Made by a program: the position numbers and the translations under genes. A stretch of 64,000 bases of DNA from Streptomyces sp. 3214.6 (GTDB lineage Bacteria > Actinomycetota > Actinomycetes > Streptomycetales > Streptomycetaceae). The DNA lies in contig NZ_LT670819.1 in assembly GCF_900129855.1 (NCBI RefSeq), positions 8,308,001 through 8,372,000 on the forward strand, written 5' to 3'. Below are positions 1 through 8,064 of the stretch, in pieces. The notes below the pieces were generated by a model. That model was not told the DNA's origin. It saw nothing but the letters and a program-made list of their open reading frames with translations, and did no database searches. Each line of letters starts with the position of its first letter. The first letter of the stretch is position 1.

Positions 1-47
1 GTCAGCCCCTGGACGAGTCCGAGGATGAGGGATTCAAACCAAGACAT
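1..47 (-). CDS. uppP: Undecaprenyl-diphosphatase, N-terminal fragment at window edge
   Basis: Reading leftwards from an ATG at 47 gives MSWFESLILGLVQGL followed by a partial Thr codon at the edge. This is the characteristic start of UppP/BacA, the integral membrane phosphatase that recycles undecaprenyl pyrophosphate for peptidoglycan synthesis. Only 15 complete codons are inside the window, so the catalytic regions cannot be checked. No strong ribosome binding site is visible upstream. The gene is divergent from the operon starting at 405. The identification rests on recognising the family's N-terminus. Confidence 0.85.
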   Translation of the reverse strand, partial: MSWFESLILGLVQGL

Positions 48-267
48 GAGGTTACGGAGTCCAAGTGCCGATCGGGGAGGGCGACGGCGACGGCAGGCCC
101 GCCGCGCGAAGTGATCAGGTGATCAAGTGTGTGCCGAGGGAAGCCTAGCGGTCCGCGACAGCGGTCCCGGCACAGGGGTTTGGCAGGTGCCCCGCCACCC
201 CTGACGCCGACGACACCCGCCTCCCGCCCCGACCGGCACGCGCCCGCACGTCCGACACCCCGCATGG

Positions 268-297
268 TTGACCGGCTGCCCGGCCGCCGCATACGTT
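268..297 (+). promoter_or_regulatory. Predicted sigma-70-type promoter of the Gfo/Idh-PmoA-cupin operon
   Basis: TTGACC at 268-273 and TACGTT at 292-297 are separated by 18 bases. Transcription would begin near 304, about 100 bases before the first gene. The interval 48-404 between uppP and the operon holds no other gene that I can support. Confidence 0.5.
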
Positions 298-307
298 GCT
301 GCTCAGG

Positions 308-319
308 GAAAGCGCTTGC
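308..319. promoter_or_regulatory. LacI-family-type operator palindrome
   Basis: GAAAGCGCTTGC contains the perfect palindrome AAGCGCTT (310-317), the CG-centred core typical of LacI/GalR-family operators. It lies just downstream of the predicted start of transcription, where a bound repressor would block the operon. No LacI-family gene is in the window, so the regulator would be encoded elsewhere. Confidence 0.5.
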
Positions 320-404
320 TGCGTGTGCGTGCTGCAGGCTTTCTGCTTGGTTGCTGGCCCGTCCGGTCTTGTGGCCGTTCGTCGGAGGAGTGCTGATCAC
401 GCCC

Positions 405-1610
405 ATGTCCCCATCCAGTCGGCCGTCCGCTCCGCTGCCCGCGCCGCTCGCCGGGCGCCGTATCCGGGCTGCCGTCATCGGTACCGGCGCCATCGGTCGC
501 GGCTCCCATCTGCCCGCCCTCCAGCAGCTCGCCGCCGAGGGCGAGATCGAGGTCGTGGCGGCTGTCGACATCGATGCCGGTGCCGTCGAGACGTTCTGCG
601 CGCAGGGCGGCGTTCCGCACGGCTACACCGATCTGGAGCGGATGCTGGCCGAGCAGCGCCCCGACCTGGTGACCATCTGCACCCCGCCGACCCTGCACCG
701 CGAGCAGAGCGTGGCCGCGCTGCGGGCCGGCGCCTGGGTGTGGTGCGAGAAGCCGCCGGTGCCGACCCTCGCCGACTACGACGCCGTAGAAGCGGAGGAG
801 GGGGCGCGGAGCGGCGGCCCGTACGCCTCGATCGTCTTCCAGCACCGCTTCGGATCCGGGTCGCGGCACGTGCGGCGGCTGCTCGCCGAGCAGGCTCTCG
901 GGCGGCCGCTCGTCGCGCACTGCCAGACCACCTGGTACCGCGACACCGCCTACTACGCCGTGCCCTGGCGCGGCCGCTGGCAGACCGAGGGCGGCGGCCC
1001 CGCCATGGGCCACGGCATCCATCAGATGGACCTGCTGCTGGACCTCCTCGGTCCGTGGAGCGAGGTGCGGGCCATGGCCGGCCGGCTCGTGCACGACGTG
1101 GAGACGGAGGACGTCTCCACCGCGCTGGTCCGTTTCGAGAGCGGGGCCATGGCCACGGTCGTCAACAGCGTCCTGAGCCCCGACGAGGTCAGCCGCATCC
1201 GTATCGACTGCGAGCGCGCCACCGTCGAACTCACCCACCTCTACGGCCACTCCAACGCCGACTGGCGCATCACCCCCGCCCCCGACGTCCCCGGCGAGCA
1301 GGCCGCGGCCTGGCAGGACTTCGGCGCGGACGTCCCCAGCTCGCACCTGGCGCAGCTGCGCGAGCTGGTCGCGAGCATGCGGGCCGGCGTGCGGCCGCGC
1401 AGCAGCGGCGTGGACGGCCGCACCAGCCTGGAGCTGATCACCGCGCTGTACAAGTCGGCGTTCACGGACGCGACGGTGAAGCGGGGCGAGGTCGGACCCG
1501 GCGACCCGTACTACACGGCCCTGCACGGCGGCGCCCCCGGCTGGGCTCCGAACCCGAACCCGAACCTGAACCCGAGCCCGGGCACGGTCGACGCGGAGGT
1601 GTCCCCATGA
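405..1610 (+). CDS. Gfo/Idh/MocA family NAD(P)-dependent oxidoreductase
   Basis: A 401-residue cytoplasmic sugar or polyol dehydrogenase-like protein. The Rossmann glycine motif AAVIGTGAIGRGSH lies near residue 22. The family's EKP catalytic motif has Lys116 (WCEKPPVP), and a GHGIHQMDLL motif (His206, Asp209) matches the second conserved catalytic region. The ATG at 405 is preceded by GGAGG at 384-388, a rather long spacing. An in-frame GTG at 390 is too close to that site. It is the first gene of a three-gene operon and overlaps the next by ATGA. The C-terminus carries a short Asn-Pro repeat (NPNPNLNPSP). The substrate cannot be read from the sequence; the PmoA-like and cupin neighbours suggest catabolism of a sugar derivative. 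Confidence 0.88.
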   Translation: MSPSSRPSAPLPAPLAGRRIRAAVIGTGAIGRGSHLPALQQLAAEGEIEVVAAVDIDAGAVETFCAQGGVPHGYTDLERMLAEQRPDLVTICTPPTLHREQSVAALRAGAWVWCEKPPVPTLADYDAVEAEEGARSGGPYASIVFQHRFGSGSRHVRRLLAEQALGRPLVAHCQTTWYRDTAYYAVPWRGRWQTEGGGPAMGHGIHQMDLLLDLLGPWSEVRAMAGRLVHDVETEDVSTALVRFESGAMATVVNSVLSPDEVSRIRIDCERATVELTHLYGHSNADWRITPAPDVPGEQAAAWQDFGADVPSSHLAQLRELVASMRAGVRPRSSGVDGRTSLELITALYKSAFTDATVKRGEVGPGDPYYTALHGGAPGWAPNPNPNLNPSPGTVDAEVSP

Positions 1611-2536
1611 GCGGCGACCTGCGTCTCGTCCACGCCCACGGCGACCGCCTCACGGTGACCGACCCGGTCACCGGCGTCGAACTGCTCGCCTACGTCTACC
1701 GGCCCGAGGCGGCCTGGGAGGCGCCGAGGCCGTACCTCCACCCGCTGCGGACGCTTCGGGGCGACCTCGTCACGGACTACCGGCCCAACGACCACCGCTG
1801 GCACAAGGGTCTGTCGCTGACCGCCTCTCACCTCTCGGGCGCCAACCTGTGGGGCGGCAATTCGTACGTCCACGGTGAGGGGTATCTCGCCCTCCCCGAG
1901 CGCGTGGGGTCGATGGCGCACGTCGGCTTCGACGAGGTGTCCGCCGTCGGCGGTCGCGTTGTGATCTCCGAGCGGCTGACCTGGCACCCGTACAGCGGCG
2001 AGCTGTGGGCGGACGAGGCGCGCCGGATCGAGGTGCACGACGTCGACCCGGACGCCGGTTCCTGGGCGCTGACCTGGACCAGCGCCGTCACCAACCGCCG
2101 CGACGAGCCGCTCCGCTTCGGCAGCCCGACCACCGCAGGGCGCGAGCTGGCCGGCTACACGGGCCTGTTCTGGCGCGGCCCGCGCGCCTTCCGGGACGGC
2201 CGGATCATCGGCCCCGAGGGAGAGGGGCCCGGGCTGATGGCCTCGCAGAGCTCCTGGCTCGCGCTCTCCGGCGAGCACGACGGCGCCGACGGTCACGCCA
2301 CCGTCGTCTTCGAGCACGCCCCCGGGAACGACCACTCCGGCACCCACGGCGCCCACCCCGCCCACTGGTTCGTCCGTAACGAGCCCTTCGCGGGGATCGC
2401 GCCCTCCTGGGCCTTCTTCGAGGAACTCGTGCTGGCTCCCGGCGACACGCTCACCCGTCGTTACCGGGTGGTCGTGGCCGACGGGGCCTGGGAGCGGGAG
2501 GAGATCGCCAAGTACCTGGAGACGCACCCGTGGTGA
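1607..2536 (+). CDS. PmoA-like (DUF6807) family protein
   Basis: A 309-residue protein of the PmoA-like family often found beside Gfo/Idh dehydrogenases. Recognisable stretches are DYRPNDHRWHKGLSLTASH and the C-terminal FFEELVLAPGDTLTRRYRV. There is no signal peptide or membrane segment. The ATG overlaps the preceding stop (ATGA), so translation is coupled, and its own stop overlaps the cupin start. The biochemical role of the family is not settled. Its place between a dehydrogenase and a cupin suggests a part in metabolism of a carbohydrate derivative. Confidence 0.75.
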   Translation: MSGDLRLVHAHGDRLTVTDPVTGVELLAYVYRPEAAWEAPRPYLHPLRTLRGDLVTDYRPNDHRWHKGLSLTASHLSGANLWGGNSYVHGEGYLALPERVGSMAHVGFDEVSAVGGRVVISERLTWHPYSGELWADEARRIEVHDVDPDAGSWALTWTSAVTNRRDEPLRFGSPTTAGRELAGYTGLFWRGPRAFRDGRIIGPEGEGPGLMASQSSWLALSGEHDGADGHATVVFEHAPGNDHSGTHGAHPAHWFVRNEPFAGIAPSWAFFEELVLAPGDTLTRRYRVVVADGAWEREEIAKYLETHPW

Positions 2537-3240
2537 ACGCGTACCGGGGGCTGCCCGGCGGGGTCGCCGTCTCGCACCTGTGCGTGTACGACTGGCCCGC
2601 AGCCGACGGCCTGCATGGCGGAACTCCCCATATGCACCTGGCCTGTTCGGAGGGGTACGTGGTCACGGGTGGGCGCGGCGCCGTGCAGACCCTGACGGCG
2701 TCCGGGTACGAGGTGACGCCCCTGGCGCCCGGCACGGTCGCCTGGTTCACGCCGGGCACCATCCACCGGCTGGTCAACGAGGGCGACCTGCGCATTACGG
2801 TGCTGATGCAGAACAGCGGGCTGCCGGAGGCGGGCGACGCGGTGCTCACCCTGCCCCCGCAGTACCTCGCCGACCCCGCGACGTACGCCGCGGCGACCGC
2901 GATCCCGGCCGACGCCCCGGAGGAGGAGCAGGCCCGGATCGCCCGCGCCCGGCGCGACCTCGCGCTGGAGGGCTACCGGGCCCTGCGTGAGGCCCCCGAG
3001 GGGCTCGCCGCCTTCCACCGGGCCGCCGGCGCGCTCGTACGGCCCAAGCTGACCGAGTGGCGCGAGCGCTGGCACCGCGGTGCGCGGGCGGCGGCGCAGG
3101 CCACGGGTGAGCAGCTCGACCGGCTCGCGGACGGGGACGTCTCCCACCTTGCCGACGCCGTCGTACGGTCCGAACAGCCGTCGGTGCAGGGGAAGTTCGG
3201 GATGTGCGGACGGCTGGACGCGTACCCGCCCCCGGAGTGA
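2533..3240 (+). CDS. Cupin-domain protein
   Basis: A 235-residue protein. The N-terminal half is a cupin: GGTPHMHLACSEGYVVTGG gives the two His and the Glu of cupin motif 1, and PGTVAWFTPGTIHRLVNEG gives motif 2 with its His. The C-terminal half is helical and rich in Arg and Glu. The GTG at 2533 overlaps the previous stop (GTGA); a GTG at 2530 is the alternative. It is the last gene of the operon. Cupins include sugar isomerases, dioxygenases and sensors, and this one cannot be assigned further. Confidence 0.8.
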   Translation: MNAYRGLPGGVAVSHLCVYDWPAADGLHGGTPHMHLACSEGYVVTGGRGAVQTLTASGYEVTPLAPGTVAWFTPGTIHRLVNEGDLRITVLMQNSGLPEAGDAVLTLPPQYLADPATYAAATAIPADAPEEEQARIARARRDLALEGYRALREAPEGLAAFHRAAGALVRPKLTEWRERWHRGARAAAQATGEQLDRLADGDVSHLADAVVRSEQPSVQGKFGMCGRLDAYPPPE

Positions 3241-3270
3241 TGTCACACCGGCGGTGCAGAGTGCCGCTCC

Positions 3271-3557
3271 ATGACGCACCCCCCGACCGACTGGTCGCAA
3301 CTCGAGCACGCCTACGGGCCCGCCGACGACATCCCCGGCCTCTTCGCCCGGCGACGGGGAGGCCGAACTCCATCCGGCCGACCCCGCCGAACTCACCGGC
3401 ATCGGAGCCCGTCTGCACGCACTGGCCCTGGAGGCCGGGCAGAACGTCGTGGCCGGCTGGCTGGTCCATCTGTTCGGCCGCGTGACGTGCTACGCCGCCG
3501 ACGGGCCCGCTACCGTCCACCCCGGTGCTTGCGGGTGGGCGCTCAGGTCCTCGTGAC
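3271..3557 (+). pseudogene. Frameshifted remnant of a Streptomyces hypothetical protein
   Basis: The ATG at 3271 opens MTHPPTDWSQLEHAYGPADD and continues to about 3345, a start that I recognise from Streptomyces proteins of roughly this form. The reading then becomes non-coding in that frame, while another frame gives a convincing stretch (LHALALEAGQNVVAGWLVHL) running to a TGA at 3555-3557. The two pieces do not join without a frameshift and probably a deletion. The tail overlaps the 3' end of the opposing HxlR gene by about 65 bases. I infer a decayed gene of unknown function. Confidence 0.5.
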
Positions 3558-4041
3558 GGACCTCCTCGCCGCAGGCCGAGCAGGTGACCAGAGGGACCAG
3601 TTCGTTGCCGCAGACGTGCTCGATCACCATGGGGCGGTCGTCGTCCTCGCGGAGGTGGCGGTCGCCCCACGCCATGAGCGTCATCAGGACCGGCTCCAGT
3701 TCGAGGCCCGCCTGGGTCGCCCGGTACTCGAAGCGCTGCGGGCGCTCGCTGTAGGCGCGCCTGGTCAGGATCCCGGCGTCGACGAGGCGGCGCAGCCGGG
3801 TGGCCAGGATGTCGCGCGGGGCGCCGATGTTGCGCACCAGCTGGTCGAAGCGGCCGTTGCCCATGCAGACCTCCCGCAGGACGAGCAGGGAGTACTTCTC
3901 GCCGACGAGTGCGAGGGCGTCCGCGATCGAGCAGGGGCGCGGGGCTTTCGAGCCCTGGGAGCCCCGGGAGCTCTTGGAGCCCTCGGAGCCCTCGGAGCCC
4001 TCGGAGCCCTTGGAGTCTTCGGAGTTCTTGGTGGCGGCCAT
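3490..4041 (-). CDS. HxlR-family winged-helix regulator with a Ser-Gly-Glu repeat N-terminus
   Basis: A 183-residue DNA-binding protein. After a low-complexity N-terminus (SEGSEGSEGSKSSRGSQGSK) comes the HxlR core: CSIADALALVGEKYSLLVLREV, the recognition region APRDILATRLRRLVDAGILTR and the wing SERPQRFEYRAT. A C-terminal CSACGEEV could bind metal. The N-terminal repeat comes from imperfect 9-base tandem repeats near 3960-4025, so its length may vary between strains. The gene is divergent from the thiolase gene at 4186 with inverted repeats between, and probably controls that gene and itself. The C-terminus overlaps the remnant on the other strand. Confidence 0.9.
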   Translation of the reverse strand: MAATKNSEDSKGSEGSEGSEGSKSSRGSQGSKAPRPCSIADALALVGEKYSLLVLREVCMGNGRFDQLVRNIGAPRDILATRLRRLVDAGILTRRAYSERPQRFEYRATQAGLELEPVLMTLMAWGDRHLREDDDRPMVIEHVCGNELVPLVTCSACGEEVRHEDLSAHPQAPGWTVAGPSAA

Positions 4042-4060
4042 GCGATCAGTCTAGGGGAGC

Positions 4061-4141
4061 GTTGGAAAAGCAAACCCAATTCAGTTGGATTTTCCAACTC
4101 ACAGAGTTATGGTGGGTTTGAATTTCCTACTCATCAGTAGG
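4061..4141. promoter_or_regulatory. Inverted repeats between the HxlR and thiolase genes, probable operators
   Basis: Three nested or adjacent inverted repeats fill this AT-richer gap. GTTGGAAAA (4061-4069) pairs with TTTTCCAAC (4090-4098). AGTTGGA (4083-4089) pairs with TCCAACT (4093-4099) around three bases. CCTACT (4126-4131) pairs with AGTAGG (4136-4141). HxlR proteins bind as dimers to such sites in divergent promoter regions. That the adjacent HxlR protein binds here is inference. Confidence 0.5.
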
Positions 4142-4185
4142 TGCCCCAGGCATTCCTGCTCGTGCTCGTCATGGAGGCCCCGCAC

Positions 4186-5355
4186 ATGCGTGACGCAGTC
4201 ATCGTCGAAGCCGTACGCACCCCCATGGGCAAGGGCAAGCCCAACGGCTCCCTCGCCCACGTCCACCCCGTCGAACTCCTCGCCCACACCCTGCGCACCC
4301 TCGTCGAGCGCTCGGGCGTCGACCCCGCGCTGATCGACGACGTCATCGGCGGCACCGTCGACCAGGTCGGCGAGCAGGCCATGAACACCACCCGCTACGC
4401 GCTGCTGTCGGCGGGCTTCCCCGAGACGGTCCCCGCGACCACCGTCGACCGCCAGTGCGGCTCCTCCCAGCAGGCCGTGCACTTCGCGGCCCAGGGCGTC
4501 ATGTCCGGCGCCTACGACCTCGTCGTCGCCTGCGGGGTCGAGTCGATGAGCCGGGTGCCGATGTGGTCCAACGTGCCGCCCGGCAAGGACCCCTTCGGCC
4601 CGGGCGTGGCCGAGCGCTACCCCGAAGGGCTCGTTCCCCAGGGCGTCAGCGCCGAGCTCATCGCCGCCAAGTGGTCGATCACGCGGGAGCAGATGGACGC
4701 CTTTGCGGTGTCCTCGCACCACAAGGCCGACGCGGCCTGGTCGGCGGGTCTCTTCGACGCCGAGGTCGCCCCCCTGGACGGCGTCTCGCGCGACGAGTGC
4801 GTACGTCCCGGGAGCACACCCGAGATCCTCGCCGGCCTCAAGTCCGCCTACTACGACCCGGCCTTCGCCGAGCGCTTCCCGCAGATCGAGTGGAACGTCA
4901 CCGCGGGCAACGCGAGCCCCGTCAACGACGGTGCGTCGGCCGTGCTCATCACCTCCGGCGAGACCGCCGCCCGCCTCGGTCTGCGCCCGCTCGCCCGGCT
5001 GCACAGCTTCGCCGTCACCGGCTCGGATCCGCTGCTGATGCTGACCGGCGTGATCCCGGCGACCGAGAAGGTGCTGCACCGGGCGGGGCTACGGCTCGAC
5101 GACATCGACCTCTTCGAGGTCAACGAGGCCTTCTCCAGCGTCGTCCTGGCCTGGCGGCAGGAGATTGGCGCCGACCTCGCCAAGGTCAACGTGCACGGCG
5201 GGGCGATCGCGCTCGGGCACCCGCTGGGCGCGAGCGGCACCCGTCTGACGACGACCCTCGTCCACGCGATGCGTGAACGCGGCGCCCGCTACGCCCTGCA
5301 GACGATGTGTGAGGCGGGCGGGCTCGCCAACGCGATGATTCTCGAAGGCGTCTGA
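4186..5355 (+). CDS. Acetyl-CoA acetyltransferase / thiolase (FadA-type)
   Basis: A 389-residue cytoplasmic thiolase of normal family length that would cleave 3-ketoacyl-CoA or condense acyl-CoA units. The nucleophile is Cys91 in DRQCGSSQQAVH. NEAF, the His motif GGAIALGHPLGASG and the C-terminal Cys motif (TMCEAGGLANAM) are all present. The sequence MRDAVIVEAVRTPMGKGKPN is a typical start. GGAGG at 4173-4177 sits eight bases before the ATG at 4186, so upstream in-frame starts at 4141 and 4171 are less likely. It is divergent from the HxlR gene, its likely regulator. Fatty-acid or steroid side-chain degradation is plausible, but the substrate is not shown. Confidence 0.93.
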   Translation: MRDAVIVEAVRTPMGKGKPNGSLAHVHPVELLAHTLRTLVERSGVDPALIDDVIGGTVDQVGEQAMNTTRYALLSAGFPETVPATTVDRQCGSSQQAVHFAAQGVMSGAYDLVVACGVESMSRVPMWSNVPPGKDPFGPGVAERYPEGLVPQGVSAELIAAKWSITREQMDAFAVSSHHKADAAWSAGLFDAEVAPLDGVSRDECVRPGSTPEILAGLKSAYYDPAFAERFPQIEWNVTAGNASPVNDGASAVLITSGETAARLGLRPLARLHSFAVTGSDPLLMLTGVIPATEKVLHRAGLRLDDIDLFEVNEAFSSVVLAWRQEIGADLAKVNVHGGAIALGHPLGASGTRLTTTLVHAMRERGARYALQTMCEAGGLANAMILEGV

Positions 5356-5378
5356 GACGTTGTGAGGCGTCCGATACG

Positions 5379-6188
5379 TCAGGTCCTGCGCAGGTGGTGG
5401 CGTTTGCGCCAGGCCACCGCCGCGCCGCCGACCGCCGGCAGGGCGATGCAGGCCATGGCGATCAGGAAGGCGGGCGAGGTCGGCGAGGAGGCACGCGCCC
5501 CGGCGACGACATACGCCGCGGTGTTCGGTATCGACCCCAGCGCGGTCGCGACCAGGAACGGCAACCAGCCCATGCGGGAGACGGCGGCGCAGTAGTTCGC
5601 GGCCCAGAACGGCACCCCCGGGAACAGCCGGGCGGCCAGCATCGAGCGCATGCCGTGCCGGCTCAACTGGCCGTCCGCCGCCTTGAGCAGCCGGCCGCGC
5701 AGCAGCGGACGGAGCGCGTCCTGCCCGAGGACACGGCCGAGCCCGAACGCGATGCCGGCCCCCAGCACCGTGCCCGCCAGCGACGCGGTGAGACCCCACT
5801 GCGTGCCGAACAGCGCGCCCGCGGCCACGTTCAGCAGCGGTCTCGGCACGAACGCCACGGTGCACAGGCCGTACGCCACCGCGAAGACGGCGGCCGCCGA
5901 GACGCCGCCCAACTGCGGTGGCCAGCCGTCCGCGAGGAGCTTTTGCGGTTCGAAGAGCAGCACGCTCGACGCGGCCCCCGCGAGCAGCGCGACCAGCAGC
6001 GCGAACCGGGCCCAGGGCGAGCGAAGCACTCTGCTGCAGCGCGCGGTGAAACCGCCGGACGCGGCGACGGGAGCCGCGACGGACATGGCGAAGGGCACGG
6101 GAGCCGGTACGGGGACGACCAGCTCCGTGGCGGTGGCCCGGGGAGGGGCCGTGGCCGTGCCCCCAGAGCGGGTGGTGGCATCGAGCAT
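5379..6188 (-). CDS. TVP38/TMEM64 (SNARE-associated/DedA-like) membrane protein
   Basis: About 269 residues with a hydrophobic segment near residue 60 (ARFALLVALLAGAASSVLLF), then the TVP38 core: AVAYGLCTVAFVPRPLLNVA, GALFGTQWGLTASLAGTVLG and the FPGVPFWAANYCAAVSRM loop. Further C-terminal membrane helices end in a basic tail (WRKRHHLRRT). Such proteins act in the cytoplasmic membrane, probably in lipid or ion transport. The reading frame is open far upstream through the neighbouring broken gene. I chose the ATG at 6188; an ATG at 6212 is possible. Neither has a good ribosome binding site, so the start is uncertain. Confidence 0.82.
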   Translation of the reverse strand: MLDATTRSGGTATAPPRATATELVVPVPAPVPFAMSVAAPVAASGGFTARCSRVLRSPWARFALLVALLAGAASSVLLFEPQKLLADGWPPQLGGVSAAAVFAVAYGLCTVAFVPRPLLNVAAGALFGTQWGLTASLAGTVLGAGIAFGLGRVLGQDALRPLLRGRLLKAADGQLSRHGMRSMLAARLFPGVPFWAANYCAAVSRMGWLPFLVATALGSIPNTAAYVVAGARASSPTSPAFLIAMACIALPAVGGAAVAWRKRHHLRRT

Positions 6189-6259
6189 CCCGCGACAGTA
6201 ACGGACGGACATGTGTGATCGCCGTATGGTCCGTCTCACGACCGTCACAGATGCGGGCC

Positions 6260-6631
6260 TCACCCGTGCGTCGGGGGGGGGCGGGCTCACGAAGCGGAAC
6301 GGCACCGAGAGCTGGTCGGCCGGCGCCCTGCCCACCGTGTCGGCCACGGCCGCGCAGGGGTGGAGGGGGTCGGAGTCCGCGCCGGCGAGGCGCCGCACGA
6401 CCGCGCCCCGGTAGAGGGTGGCCAGCGGTTGTTCGCCCTCGGGTCGGCGGTGACGGCGAGCAGGATCACGAACCAGTCGTGGACCGTGTCCCCGTCCCGG
6501 ACGGCCCCGATCGCCACGACACGCCCCGGCGCACCCGCCGCACGGGCCTTCGGCGAGTCCAGGTCCAGCAGTTCCCACCACGCCGAAAACCATTCGACAC
6601 CGGACGAACCCTCGGCGATCATCGACACCAT
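6260..6631 (-). pseudogene. Hypothetical protein gene interrupted by two compensating frameshifts
   Basis: The first part, from an ATG at 6631, reads MVSMIAEGSSGVEWFSAWWE and continues through HDWFVILLAVTADP. The convincing reading then moves to another frame at about 6440 (PEGEQPLATLYRGAVVRRLA) and continues to FRFVSPPPP. A one-base change near 6440 would join them. A second indel in the nine-G run at 6273-6281 would restore a stop at 6260 (ending PTHG). As written the second frame runs on into the downstream TVP38 gene. It is either a recently broken gene or two sequencing errors. The function is unknown. Confidence 0.55.
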
Positions 6632-6729
6632 GTTCCGGTACGCCTTCGTCCTCGCAGCATCCGCAGTCGCGGATGCACCGAAGGCTGCCGTCCCGCTCCT
6701 CGCGGCCGCTGTCGACGGCGCCCGAAGCT

Positions 6730-6771
6730 GACCCTCTCCGGATCGTCCGGCGACCCCGCAGGGGGAGGGTC
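6730..6771 (+). promoter_or_regulatory. Hairpin in the tuf3 leader
   Basis: GACCCTC (6730-6736) pairs with GAGGGTC (6765-6771), with a GC-rich interior that can also fold. It ends about 50 bases before the tuf3 start. It could be a leader structure or chance in GC-rich DNA. Confidence 0.25.
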
Positions 6772-6822
6772 GGCCAGCTCCTCGGGGTCCCACTTCCTAC
6801 GGACACGCTTCGAGGTACAGCC

Positions 6823-7992
6823 ATGCCCAAGACCGCCTACGTGCGCACCAAGCCGCACCTGAACATCGGCACCATGGGTCACGTCGACCACGGCAAGACC
6901 ACCCTGACCGCCGCCATCACCAAGGTCCTCGCCGACCGCGGCGCCGGCACCTTCGTGCCGTTCGACCGCATCGACCGCGCCCCGGAGGAGGCCGCGCGCG
7001 GCATCACCATCAACATCGCGCACGTCGAGTACGAGACCGACACCCGCCACTACGCGCACGTCGACATGCCGGGCCACGCCGACTACGTCAAGAACATGGT
7101 CACCGGCGCCGCGCAGCTCGACGGGGCGATCCTCGTCGTCTCCGCGCTCGACGGGATCATGCCGCAGACCGCCGAGCATGTGCTGCTCGCCCGGCAGGTG
7201 GGCGTCGACCACGTGGTCGTGGCCCTGAACAAGGCGGACGCCGCCGACGAGGAGCTCGCCGACCTCGTCGAGCTGGAGGTCCGGGAACTCCTCACCCAGC
7301 ACGGCTACGGCGGCGACGCCGCGCCCGTCGTACGGGTGTCGGGGCTCAAGGCCCTGGCGGGCGACCCGCGGTGGACGGCCTCCATCGACGCGCTGCTCGA
7401 CGCGGTCGACACGTATGTGCCGATCCCCGAGCGGTATCTCGACGCGCCGTTCCTGCTGTCCGTGGAGAACGTGCTCACCATCACGGGCCGGGGAACTGTC
7501 GTCACCGGCGCGGTGGAGCGGGGCACGGTCCGGGTGGGCGACCGGGTCGAAGTGCTCGGCGCCGGACTGGAGAGCGTCGTCACCGGCCTGGAGACCTTCG
7601 GCAAACCGATGGCGGAGGCGCAGGCGGGGGACAACGTGGCACTGCTGTTGCGTGGGGTGCCACGGGACGTCGTCCGGCGGGGCCATGTGGTCACGGCGCC
7701 GGGAAGTGTCCGGCCGAGTCGTCGCTTCACGGCCCAGGTGTACGTGCTCTCGGCGCGTGAAGGAGGACGTACGACGCCTGTCTCCACCGGGTACCGGCCG
7801 CAGTTCTACATCCGCACGGCTGACGTCGTGGGCGATGTGGACCTGGGGGAGGTGGCCGTGGCGCGGCCGGGGGACCGGGTCGTCATGACCGTCGAACTGG
7901 GGCGGGAGGTTCCGTTGGAGCCGGGTCTCGGGTTCGCCGTCCGTGAGGGCGGACGGACCGTGGGAGCGGGCACCGTCACTGCCGTCCTCTGA
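6823..7992 (+). CDS. tuf3: Second elongation factor Tu, EF-Tu3 type
   Basis: A 389-residue translational GTPase that delivers aminoacyl-tRNA to the ribosome. Visible GTPase motifs are GHVDHGKT (G1, residues 19-26), GITIN (G2 Thr), DMPGHADYVKNM (G3) and NKAD (G4). Domains 2 and 3 follow, with the TGRGTVVTGAVERG signature and GYRPQFYIRTADV. It differs from a housekeeping EF-Tu in replacing DCPGHADY and NKCD with DMPGHADY and NKAD and in the divergent domain 3, and it stands alone outside the fusA-tuf operon. Streptomyces coelicolor has such a second gene, tuf3. GAGGT at 6812-6816 precedes the ATG. Family work suggests roles under stress or with EF-Tu-directed antibiotics; neither is shown here. 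Confidence 0.92.
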   Translation: MPKTAYVRTKPHLNIGTMGHVDHGKTTLTAAITKVLADRGAGTFVPFDRIDRAPEEAARGITINIAHVEYETDTRHYAHVDMPGHADYVKNMVTGAAQLDGAILVVSALDGIMPQTAEHVLLARQVGVDHVVVALNKADAADEELADLVELEVRELLTQHGYGGDAAPVVRVSGLKALAGDPRWTASIDALLDAVDTYVPIPERYLDAPFLLSVENVLTITGRGTVVTGAVERGTVRVGDRVEVLGAGLESVVTGLETFGKPMAEAQAGDNVALLLRGVPRDVVRRGHVVTAPGSVRPSRRFTAQVYVLSAREGGRTTPVSTGYRPQFYIRTADVVGDVDLGEVAVARPGDRVVMTVELGREVPLEPGLGFAVREGGRTVGAGTVTAVL

Positions 7993-8064
7993 GGGTGCGC
8001 GGGAGCCGTGTGGGGGGACGGCCCCGCGCCCCTTCGGGGGTCGCACTGCAGGCACAATGAACAG

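Noticed and set aside
1..571. A 189-codon minus-strand frame at the left edge
   Set aside because: It is antisense to the oxidoreductase gene and in a different frame from the UppP start, which explains the edge better.
4141..4185. An upstream start for the thiolase
   Set aside because: The extra residues are not family-like, the region forms part of the operator palindrome, and GGAGG at 4173 points to 4186.
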